This document shows positions 13,401 through 22,500 of a stretch of 64,000 nt of DNA, piece after piece. Positions within the stretch are counted from its first letter, which is position 1. Each line of letters opens with the position of its first letter. The stretch spans positions 146,204 to 210,203 of the forward strand of contig MPNW01000074.1 in assembly GCA_011800805.1 (NCBI GenBank). Reading direction: 5' to 3'. The notes under the pieces were generated by a model. That model was not told the DNA's origin. It was given only the letters and a program-made list of their open reading frames with translations, and ran no database searches. The DNA comes from Hirudo medicinalis. Lineage: Eukaryota; Annelida; Clitellata; Hirudinida; Hirudinidae. The position numbers and the translations under genes are program-made.

Positions 13401-14789
13401 CATACCAAAAGAACATATAAACTTCATCAGTTGCATTTATTTTTCTGAGTTTTATGATCATAAACATGAAAGACGTTGATGCATCAACCTCAAATTTTGA
13501 AATATCATTTATTTCTGAGTATCCTCACTTAGTTATTTCAACCTTATTTCACAGATCCTGGTTTGGTTGGAAATTACCAGAGGATAAGGAGATGTTGATT
13601 CCTGATGTGTCAAGAACCATTAGGAGAGAATATCTAGGACTAACTGAACATGCTGAATTCATCAGGGACTATTTCAACAAACCTAGGAAGCATAGCGTGT
13701 TAGCCATCAAAATGTTTATTAATCATCACTAGTTTATTTGTTCGGAAAAATATTACTGCAAACACATTATTTATTTCTAGATATTATAAATGCACATCAC
13801 ATACAAATTTTAATACCTGTTGCTTTTAATGTTGACCAAGAAATTATTGCAAGCTTAAGAGAAATTAGATGTTATTGTTACAAATACTTTAACAGGTTTA
13901 AAAATGCATTTACATTCTCATTGAACATTCACAAGAATTTGTTTTTTTTTCACAAGATGTTTGGCTAATGCCATTGTTAGCATTAATGTTTTATTGATGC
14001 TAGTATAGAATGGCATCTGGGTGAAACTATACCTAATAATATTATTAGCTTTTTAGTTTCCATGTGTCTTGCATTTTGCAGGTCAAAGCCAGCAAAACTA
14101 GCTAATATATCAAACCTAAAAAAATCTGCCTATGATAGCCTAATGGAGAAATTGATAAAAGATGCATCCATCATACCACATGATGATCTGGAAGCCTGCA
14201 TTCGAATCCCTGGGCTCAAATTGACAAAGTATGCTACATTTCCTAAAATCCTCTTACACATAAATGGAAAGGACATGGAAATGAAAGTTGTTTAGCAACA
14301 ACCATCAACCATTCAAATGATTTCTAGTAATATTGAGAAGATCAATTATTTAGCCCTTTAAACATTCAACTTTGTAGCTATCAAGGGATGTATTTCTTAC
14401 AAGTAATTGAATTAAGTATGTGTGACCCACTTTTTTTAGAGGCATGCACCTCGTGTATTTTGAACAACCTGCAGACAGCAAAACCTTCGAGAGCTTGTGC
14501 AGATGCTTCAATCTCCTTTACTCTCCGAAGTTCAGAATTCGTGGAATGCATCAAAACACTCTGAGGTAAGTATTTGGTGAAGATTTCACTCATCCTATTG
14601 CATATCTCTCGAAAAAAGCCTTAATGCTCATTGTACAGCATCTACCATCTACAAGCTCACAAACTTTTGCACTAAATTGTTTTTGACAGGTTCACCTACC
14701 TACAATCTGAAGTCATGCTCATTGCAGAAAATTCACCATTCTTTAAGATGAAGCCAGTAGAACATCGACCATTTAAACTGATCAATTGA
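4472..14789 (+). CDS. POMGNT1-like protein with two ILEI modules (type II Golgi GT13 family)
   Basis: Exons: 4472-4508, 5261-5365, 5652-5690, 5775-5895, 7132-7190, 7568-7622, 8004-8129, 8253-8382, 8599-8668, 9037-9119, 10100-10217, 10412-10558, 11040-11124, 11312-11438, 11520-11586, 11672-11770, 11831-11926, 12152-12228, 12370-12463, 12605-12654, 12876-13002, 13167-13299, 13555-13698, 14082-14228, 14440-14565, 14690-14789. Phases join to 853 residues; human POMGNT1 has 660. A short basic N-terminus and a membrane anchor (about 16-36, LSIWVLSVLFTVFLLDSYFL) give type II topology. ILEI-type modules follow at about 60-247 (KRGINLVKING; FGSEFVNNLEFRDAFVM) and 275-456 (GRGIAVISIDS; FGSNFIKDLGFRDVWIFVG). 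The linker RRNFCKTYDGYEDFC matches POMGNT1. The GT13 domain (about 500-853) carries YAIFLEEEV, EDDSLAGVTAFNEHG and IPDVSR. POMGNT1 adds GlcNAc to O-mannose on dystroglycan. First exon and the exon 11/12 junction are uncertain: the better donor at 10228 gives the wrong phase. Confidence 0.75.
7640..7929. repeat. 32-bp AT-rich minisatellite with assembly gap
   Basis: Tandem copies of a unit of about 32 bases, each made of related halves (aatattctatatatttc and aatattctatgttat). There are about eight copies, in intron 6 of the POMGNT1-like gene. A single N at 7800 sits inside the array, so the true copy number is unknown. Confidence 0.9.
10292..10331. repeat. (AAT)n microsatellite
   Basis: Imperfect run of taa/tga triplets in the intron before exon 12 of the POMGNT1-like gene. 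Confidence 0.85.
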
Positions 14790-14976
14790 AATTAGTGACA
14801 TAAACGAACCATTCCAAATATTTCTCAATGATTTTGTAATTTGTCGGATATTTATATCACACAAAACCGTTTTACACCATAAAAACTTTAATTTTGCACT
14901 TGTTTATTCTAAAAGTTATGTAAGCAGTCTGGAAATATGATTATATACAAAATGACAACTTGGATGATGTCTCTCC

Positions 14977-15760
14977 TCAAAGAATCAAACTCTGGATGGA
15001 ATCCTTGATGCTGTCAATCTGTGACTTTAACTGGGAGCCCTCAATTGAGTTGACAGAGCAGGCAACAACAGGCCTCGACACTCCACAGGCTCTGCCTAGC
15101 GCTACAATTAAGAACATTAGTCATGTAATCACTTCGCAAAAGTCCGTGCACGGGACACAGACGGGCGATCATGACACAACTCATGTCAGCCTGGGCAGCA
15201 TTAAGGGAAGGTTTGCATCTTATTAGTTTGAGTGTCACGTTAGATCAAAATGCTTACCTGTCTTTGACTTCACAAAAACATATGAAACGTTCTGAAAGTT
15301 GTAGTGATCAATTAGTCTTTCCAAAATTAAAAAATTAAAAATTATTCCAAAATTTAAATTACTTACCTTATCTTCGCAAACTAGAGGCAAATGCAACAAA
15401 ATTTCAATCGGTTTTGTATCTGCTGCCATAACAATAAACTCCGACAGGCCTCTGTTGAGCGATTTTGTAGCTAACAAAAAGAAACTAGTTAGGAGATGCA
15501 GCTACACTCCTTCAACAAATTCTGTAAACTCACCCTCATTTGCTCCTTTCCTCAATTGCTTGTAACTATTTGCCTGTTGAACAACTTCCAAGATTTTCTT
15601 TTGAAGGGCTTCATCGGCCAAAGGATAAGCTTTAGGACTGATTTCGTCGGCCTAAAATGTATGTTTTGCGAAACGGCATGTTGAAATCGTTTGAGAAGTT
15701 GTAACTATGTAATTTACGAAATAGGAAATCGGCAAAGCCTTTTTCAGCTAAACTTACCAT
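14977..15760 (-). CDS. SNU13: SNU13 / NHP2L1 (15.5K) RNA-binding protein, copy A
   Basis: Exons (minus): 15758-15760 (ATG alone), 15534-15651, 15367-15470, 15258-15291, 14977-15101. All junctions are GT-AG and in phase, giving 127 residues; human SNU13 has 128. The protein is almost collinear with the family: [95 protein letters not shown]13 is the L7Ae-family kink-turn binder of U4 snRNA in the tri-snRNP and of box C/D snoRNPs, acting in the nucleus and nucleolus. The start exon carrying only the ATG fits because codon 2 opens at the next acceptor. A second complete copy lies about 2 kb to the right on the same strand. Confidence 0.93.
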
Positions 15761-17036
15761 TGCAAATGTATCGAGAAGTAAACTAAGCGAGACTGCTCCA
15801 CGCGCTACGAACGAGAAATATAACAAGGAAAAGATAAAGAGTCATTATATGCCAGCTGAAATTAAAAATATTATTAATGATATACAAAATATATATTAAT
15901 GCTAAAAAATGTTAGTTTTCAAAATTTAATAAGTATAAATTTATTTTTTAAAATTTATACAAATAGTTTTACATTCACTTTAAGAAAATAACTACAACGC
16001 CAAGATTTATGGCAGGGCTCGGACAACTTTTCGAGCTACTAGGCAAGTTCGAGAAGAAAGGGGGATCAAGAAGGCACAGAAGGCTAGAAGAAACAAGGTA
16101 TCCAATCAAGAATTGATTTATTAAAAATACAGTACGATCAATGGGGAACAAGTTGTTGCATGTTCTTAGAGGCAGATGCAATATCAGGTTGCAATGATGA
16201 GGAGTTCAGCAATAGAATGTCGTAAAGGTGATCGTCAGTGAGCTGAGAGCAGCCTGTTCTTACAAAACTTCATCTTGTTCTCCAAGAACAGCTGCACTTA
16301 AAAACATTGCGATCACAGGCTTGGCACGGGCCACAAAACAGGGAAGATTAGTACGTACGATCGATGAGTGGTGGAAGAAGTAAACTTGGACAAGAGAACG
16401 TCCAAAGCCTGTAGCTCAATCAACTTCAGAGGGGGCGTCGACGTAGAGAAAGTCAAACGGAGTGCTGACGATTTTGAACTCTTGTGAATGAGAACGCACA
16501 TCAGTGAAGCGCAAGGATAATTAATTTCATATCACTCTGACATTCTTTGGTGTCAACGAGAGCTGCATCACACTGGACGAGGTGAGGGAAATGGACGTAG
16601 TCTCCATTGTACAGCTGATTCTCTCACAGCATCAGCTTCGCCTGAACTTAGGCGATGTTCGTATGAGAACGTCACGTCCTTGCAGCTTCAGGTTAGTTCC
16701 TTAAGGTGAGAGATAATAGCAGTGACCCGACAGACAAATCTCGTCAGAGAACTACTGAAAGCCCTCGAGGCCTTTCTTACTGACAAAGGTCTTGAAGTAG
16801 TTTTGTTAATTGTTCTAAAACTATGTTATGTGGTTCTGGGGCACTTGGAACTTGCAGCGAGTAGCTTGTCGTGGTGAAGTTGTCGTTAGAAACTTTGTTG
16901 TAGAAAGTGTGTAGTCAAGTTCTTTAATTGCTTAAAGTTGACAGTTATATTCAGTTGTTTATTAAACTGTTGTTTCCATTTACTTCCACAATTTTCAATA
17001 AAAGGAAACAATATCGTGGCGGAGGGCGAAGACGTT
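15761..17036. mobile_element. Unclassified decayed repeat, possibly an LTR element piece
   Basis: Bases 16000-17030 are less AT-rich than their surroundings and contain short open pieces on the plus strand, such as MAGLGQLFELLGKFEKKGGS at about 16009 and a frame running from about 16545 to 16690. Near 17000 a polyadenylation-like AATAAAA is followed by tatcgtggcggagg, which could be an LTR end next to a primer-binding site. No protein motif is firm enough to classify it. Confidence 0.3.
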
Positions 17037-17284
17037 GTCAGCGAACCTCAGCGGTAAATCAGATCACCGTGATCAGCCTCTGCAGCTTCGCACATCTGCT
17101 TGAAGATGCAGTGGTTGAGGGGATGAGCTGTGTTCACCAGCTTCACCACAACAGACATAATGTCCTTCATGTAGGCACTTGAGTAAATGCGCTTCCTTCC
17201 CCATAAATCATTTCCACAGAACCTTTTCCGCTTTTCCTTAGAAATGAACATGGCACCCTGCCACCTCAGTCGTGCATCCCTCAC
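17037..17284 (-). mobile_element. hAT-type transposase remnant
   Basis: The minus strand is open for about 78 codons and contains VVVKLVNTAHPLNHCIFKQM followed by CEAAEADHGDLIYR. This matches the region of hAT-derived transposases (ZBED/SCAND3-like proteins) that precedes the conserved segment beginning T-E-V-R-W. That segment is missing here: the frame stops right after IYR. The fragment sits between the two SNU13 copies and is not a working gene. Confidence 0.6.
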
Positions 17285-17825
17285 AAATGTGTTTATTTTA
17301 TAGAATATCTGGCCAAATATCTATTGAGTCAAAACTCGCTTCTCATGACAGTACAACAACTAAGCCCGATACAATAATAAATAACAGGGGAATTTGGCTG
17401 AACTGGAGTACTAGCTAGGCCGGAGTTCGCATGACTTTTTCTTTATGGGATCCAGCATCTCATTAACTGATTCAATGAAAATTTTATAGAATCATTAATC
17501 ATCAATTTCATACTTTGGACCTCACAAACTGAGCTACATATGATGTGCTAATTAAATGTAGCTCATCTTGACCTACGACGATAACCCAACAGTGTCCAAT
17601 AACTATTATTTTTTATAAATATGTAACAATTTATCATGGCAGAGCCATTTTATATGATTTAAATTATTTCTGAGTCTCACTAGAACAGAAATGACACAAA
17701 ATCAAAATTGAAATGTGACTGCAAAAGTTTTATCAAAGCTCATCTCTAAACCTATGGCCTATAAAAATGAGAAATTATTTCAGGTCCCGTTATTATTTAC
17801 AAAATGTCAACTTGGATGTTTCTCT

Positions 17826-18596
17826 TCAAAGTATCAAACTCTGGATTGAATCCTTGATGCTGTCAATCTGTGACTTTAACTGGGAGCCCTCAATTGAGTT
17901 GACAGAGCAGGCAACAACAGGCCTTGACACTCCACAGGCTCTGCCTAGTGCTACAATTAAGAACATTAGTCATGTAATCACTTCACAAAAGTCCATGCAC
18001 AACACAATTCATGTTAGCCTGGGCAGCATTTAATGCTTAATAATTAAGGGAAGGTTTGCATTTTATCAGGTTGAGTGTCAAAAAATGCTTACCTGTCTTT
18101 GACTTCACAAAAACATATGAAACATTCTGAAAGTTGTAGGCAATGGTAAATTATCTTCTTTCCAAACATGAAATTCTGTGAATATTTTATTTCTTACCTT
18201 ATCTTCGCAAACGAGAGGCAAGTGCAACAAAATCTCAATTGGTTTTGTATCTGCTGCCATGACAATAAATTCTGACAGACCTCTGTTGAGTGACTTTGTA
18301 GCTATATACAAATGTGTTAGAAAGTGGTGCATTAATGTGGTAAATTAATGATTAAAAATAAGTTAATTCGCCTTTTTATATGATCCCAGTTTTTACTCAC
18401 CTTCGTTTGCTCCTTTCCTCAATTGTTTGTAACTGTTTGCCTGTTGAATAACTTCCAATATTTTCTTTTGAAGGGCTTCATCGGCTAAAGGATAGGCCTT
18501 AGGGCTAATTTCGTCTGCCTAATTACAGTTAACAATTTTTAGAAATTTATAAAATTGAAACGCGCTAATTAACGAATAAAACGATCATCTCACCAT
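17826..18596 (-). CDS. SNU13: SNU13 / NHP2L1 (15.5K) RNA-binding protein, copy B
   Basis: Exons (minus): 18594-18596, 18401-18518, 18198-18301, 18093-18126, 17826-17950. Exon sizes are identical to copy A (3, 118, 104, 34, 125 bases) and all splice sites are intact, so this is a segmental duplicate and not a retrocopy. The 127-residue product differs from copy A at one position only (residue 25, Ile here and Val in copy A), while many third codon positions differ. It has the same predicted role as a kink-turn binder in U4 snRNP and box C/D snoRNPs. The upstream regions of the two copies differ, so their regulation may differ. Confidence 0.93.
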
Positions 18597-19120
18597 AGCT
18601 TTTATTACTGCAAATCTCTGAAAAGGCGAAATGAGGATCCCCAATTACAAACCGCGCACGCTTACGAACGAAAAGCAAAGTAAACATAGAATAACAATAC
18701 ATTTTACAATAAATTAAATGCTTTTATTTTAAGGACCTTGAAGTTGTAATAGCTTGAAATATATTATTTTTTAGCTTCAAAAATATTATTTTACTCAAAT
18801 ATCTTTGCAGTTTTCAAGGCTTATGAAAATAGATTAGAAAATCATGGAAGAATATCTAATGAAGTTCTGAAAATTATCTCTATTGAAGCTGTTTTTTTAA
18901 AAAATATTATTTAGAAATATATATGCAGAATTTTAAATTGCCTGCATAAATTAAAAATTAAATATCTGACTACAAGGGGAGTTTAAGATTAATTGACGTC
19001 AACAGTGTTAATTTTTATGATAAAAATTTAAATTTTAACAGTTGGATTTATAACAATACTGTTAGACCTTTAGTTCAGTCGTCACTTCTTGAACGGATTC
19101 GCAAACCCTAACATCAATGT
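18597..19120. other. Intergenic, nothing recognised
   Basis: Very AT-rich sequence upstream of SNU13 copy B with no open frame or repeat that I can assign. Confidence 0.5.
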
Positions 19121-19884
19121 TGAACAAGCATTTTTAGGGGCCCGCCCAGGTTTTAAAATATTGAAATTTTACAATCACGACCTTTTTTTTTTATTTTTCA
19201 ATTATCAAATTGCGATAATGTATGCCTAGATAGAAATGTCGGCGGCCCTGTTCAAAGTCATGTTAATGGTCTGGTAAATTTAACTCTTTCACAATGATGT
19301 ACCGGGAGGTTTTCAGTAACAAGCTAATTTTTATACCATTTTAAAGAGATTATTTCAGTTAATTTCCATATGAAGATAGCCGAAACGAGCTATTTCACTG
19401 CTCTAGTTACCACACATTTTGTCAAGCACTATTTTGTTTAATTACTCAGACAAATGCGCTTTTCGCGCAATAACACATCAAACGTTCAACCAATAGAAAT
19501 TTGACAAACTCTATAGTTCTGTGGTCCAAACTTATTTTTCTTTGGATTGTTTTGTTGGTTTCGAACTTTTGAGTTTTATAACTTGTTCAGCAACACCGAC
19601 AAGTAATGCGATCATGGGCATAACAAATGAACACCTTTTTATCAACAAAAAACCTTCAGTCAATTCGAATGGCTGCCAAGCGACAGAAGGAGCTGACGAC
19701 AATTAATGTATACAGAGTTCTGATATTTTATTTGCTGAATGGTTTGATGAAAATGTTGATTCGTCCGGTTTATCAATTCAAGAAAATGATGAATGTTGAA
19801 AATGATGAATCCGATACTAGGCCTATTATTATAATAGATGAATTTTTGACATTCCCATTGGAAGATGATAGATTACATTAAAAA
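19121..19884 (+). mobile_element. DNA-transposon debris, possibly piggyBac-like
   Basis: Around 19138-19250 the sequence has gcccgcccaggttttaaa and, further on, cggcggccctg. Both blocks recur in diverged form near 29700-29755 beside a clearer piggyBac-like coding scrap. Between 19660 and 19800 short acidic reading frames are seen (MAAKRQKELTTINVYRVL, then ILFAEWFDENVDSSGLSIQE in another frame), like the acidic N-terminus of piggyBac transposases. No catalytic domain is present. Confidence 0.35.
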
Positions 19885-20130
19885 AAATTACAATAATATT
19901 CAGTTTAACATTTTATTTATTTTCAAAATATAATAGTCACAAATCCAAAGTGTTGCAAGATAAAAATTAAAATTTGTAAAACAAAATATATTTTATGGGG
20001 GGGGGGTTGTCAGTTTTTTGACATAATTTTTATAAGGGGTATCTAGAAGTGTGATAGTTGTTGCCAAGGGTGAGGGAGGGGATCAAAAATTGCCTTAAAT
20101 TTGTTGACATAATTAATGGACGACATGTTA
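19885..20130 (-). repeat. Dispersed DNA-transposon terminus, copy 1
   Basis: About 245 bases match 51085-51320 in opposite orientation. The outer end reads gtccattaattatgtcaac on the minus strand, followed inward by a C-rich tract (gatcccctccctcacccttg) and then, closer to 19990, acccccccccat. This layout, a near-palindromic end followed by runs of C, is seen at the ends of a widespread family of animal DNA transposons. I give no family name. Confidence 0.6.
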
Positions 20131-20149
20131 TATCTAGATGTCCATGCAT

Positions 20150-21890
20150 GCTTTCTTTTGTTTAAAGTTATCTTTGCGTCTGTAAATTGATAAGGCGCCG
20201 AAGCTGCCCTCGGCGACGGGAAGGTAGGTTAAAGCTGAGTTGCCGTAGCAAATTTTTGAGAGAATCAGGGCTGTTGTAGGAAATTTCCGGGCGTCTATTG
20301 AGAATTGATCGGCAAAACTGAGAATCTCCCTAAGGGATGCATAGCAGGATAAAATACGAGTTGATATGAGTGACCATTAGGGTATCGCAAAATAATTTTT
20401 TAGAATTTTATAATTGCATCAAGCTATTACATAGAAGATAAGCTTGCTAAATAGCCATATTTCTATATATTTTGTGAAGGTTTAACCCTCGCCCACGTTT
20501 GTCAAACATACAAAAAAGCCATTTTGGATGATCTATATGTTAGAATGTGAAACTCCGATAATGCGGAGCTCCAGCAGAGATTCCTCAGGAGTCTTCAAGC
20601 GTTTCGGCCCTGATCTGACGCTTTCTGGGGTTGGGCTGCTTAATGGAGACACGCTATTGGCTGTCTCGTTTTGTCCATAACCAATGGGAAGCCGTTTCGA
20701 CAGCCTTCGACATTCGTTCCATAACTTTGTTCCTCTCTCTATCTGATAGGCCAATCTCTCTAAGGAAGGTGTAACTGGACCTACCCACCAATCTCCGTGC
20801 TCAAACGTCGATGGCAAAGAAGTGCACTCTACACCCTTTGTCAATGAGGTCCATCGTGAGCTCAGAATATCTGTCTTCTTTGAGCACGTTGCTCTGCTCC
20901 ATTCTGTCTTTCCAAGGAACTGTCAGCTCTGCTATGATGATGGTATCTGTTTTCTTGGATGCCATTACTGCATCTGGCCTTTGTCCACTCTCCTGAATCA
21001 CCTGGGGATAGTGCTTCATCCCTCCGATGTCGGCTACTGTCATCCAATCATTTGCATTCTCCAGGAGATCTCTCCTTGGGGGTTTGCATTTATTCCTGGC
21101 ATATTGAGATGCACCTTCTCGCAGAAAATACATCCTCTTCTGTGGGACGGACTCGCGAGCATTTGCCTTTGAACAGGCTGACTCCATTGCTTCAACCGAT
21201 ATTTGCAATACTTGTTGAGCCGCCATGCATAACGACCTTGCGCTAGGGCATACTTACAACTTGATAAAACATGCCGAAGCGTCTGGACCTCTCCACATAC
21301 CTGGAATCATCTACCATTCCCCATTTTCGCAGGTTGTATCTGAGAGGGTAGTTGATCACACAGGGATCTTATCATAAAAGACAACCGGATCGGTGGCATG
21401 CTCCATATGTCGCTTCATGAGATTGGTCTCTGCAGAGCCTCATCCCACGCTGTCCACTGTCCTTGTTGGCCTTGCTGCACTGCTTTTGTGATCCTGGCAT
21501 TTTCTATATCCCTTTTCCTCTCTTGGATGATTAACGCCGATCTTTGGGCGGCGTTGGCCTGTGTCCATCCGATGGAGTGACTCCAGCCGATTCCATGACG
21601 ACCGACTTGGATGGGGCCTCGTATCTCCTCGAAGGTCAGAACTTCTCTTGACTTTTCTATTTCTTCTTGGGCATTGAATTTTCTCCCAGATCTGAGCAGN
21701 CGTATCTCCTCGAAGGTCAGAACTTCTCTTGACTTTTCTATTTCTTCTTGGGCATTGAATTTTCTCCCAGATCTGAGCAGCGGCTTGGATCCACATATTG
21801 TACTGTCTGTGGAGTTGTTGATCATTAGCTGAGTTCTGATCTTGCTAATTCTGAACTCTTCAGAAACGGACCTGAACGGCATTTTCAGTT
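20150..21890 (-). mobile_element. 5'-truncated RLE-type non-LTR retrotransposon
   Basis: Minus-strand frames give the C-terminal third of a LINE with a restriction-like endonuclease. In order: VSEEFRISKIRTQLMIN and LLRSGRKFNAQEEIEKSRE; then HGIGWSHSIGWTQANAAQRS; then RLSFMIRSLCDQLPS; then a decayed zinc-finger region, VCGEVQTLRHVLSSCKYALA, that has lost its first cysteine; then AQGRYAWRLN; and the PD-(D/E)XK-like nuclease core RPDAVMASKKTDTIIIAELT followed by VPWKD. In-frame stops, a lost Cys and frameshifts mark it as dead. The 3' tail near 20575-20640 shares sequence with the tail of the plus-strand copy at 47.9-48.0 kb. The sequence up to about 20150, with a GC-rich hairpin (ggcgccgaagctgccctcgg), may be more 3' UTR. 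Confidence 0.7.
21620..21780. repeat. 80-bp exact duplication around an N
   Basis: Bases 21620-21699 and 21701-21780 are identical and separated by one N. This is best read as an unmerged contig overlap, so the repeated block in the RLE-LINE reading frame is artificial. Confidence 0.85.
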
Positions 21891-22353
21891 TTGCGCTCCT
21901 GCTGTAGAGGGAAACTTAGACATGTATATATATATATACATGTATAGCAGAAGTTGTCAACAATATTTTTACAACCTCTCGAAGCCATTCAAATTAAAAA
22001 TTATACTTGTATCTAGTGAAATTTACCACAATACCATAACTGGACAAACGAATGCATGTAATCCAAACCGCTTATTTACAAAGTGTTAAAATTCAGCTGA
22101 CGTCAGCATGCCTATAACTCTAGGCGTAAACATGCGATTTTTGTCATAAATTGCTATTTTGTGAAAAAAACTGTACGTGATATGTAAAAACTATTGTCAT
22201 TTTTGGAATCAGCATACGTGAAAACAGCTACAATTCTTCAAACAATTTCCAAATATGGGATGATATTCAAACTAGGTGAGCGGGGATCAAATTTTATATA
22301 ATTAATGCTCAAATTTGTTTTTTAACTTATTTTCAATTGTGTAACAACATGGA

Positions 22354-22500
22354 ATGGGTGCACTTTCGAAATTAAAAAATATTATTTTTTGCATTGTATT
22401 ATGCAATGCCCTAGTGGCCATAGAACAGTCTGAACGAGCCAGACTCCCACTCTTCCGTGAAGGTTCTGAATTCTGTTCCAACGACGCAACATGTTTTTAA
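22354..22500 (+). CDS. Candidate small secreted peptide (48 residues)
   Basis: A short open frame begins MGALSKLKN, continues with a hydrophobic stretch (IIFCIVLCNALVA) typical of a cleavable signal peptide, and ends in LPLFREGSEFCSNDATCF before TAA. The predicted mature part is about 25 residues with one cysteine pair spaced C-x5-C directly before a C-terminal Phe. A disulfide-ring ending in Cys-Phe is reminiscent of allatostatin-C-like peptides, but the ring here is shorter and no dibasic cleavage site is obvious. Alternatively it is the first exon of a larger secreted protein, or chance. No family assignment is made. Confidence 0.3.
   Translation: MGALSKLKNIIFCIVLCNALVAIEQSERARLPLFREGSEFCSNDATCF

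Noticed and set aside
14960..15226. Plus-strand open frame of 88 codons over SNU13 copy A
   Set aside because: It is antisense to SNU13 exon 5 and intron 4. The minus-strand splice structure explains the sequence fully.
17767..18033. Plus-strand open frame of 88 codons over SNU13 copy B
   Set aside because: It is the same antisense shadow as in copy A; its similarity to the first only reflects the gene duplication.
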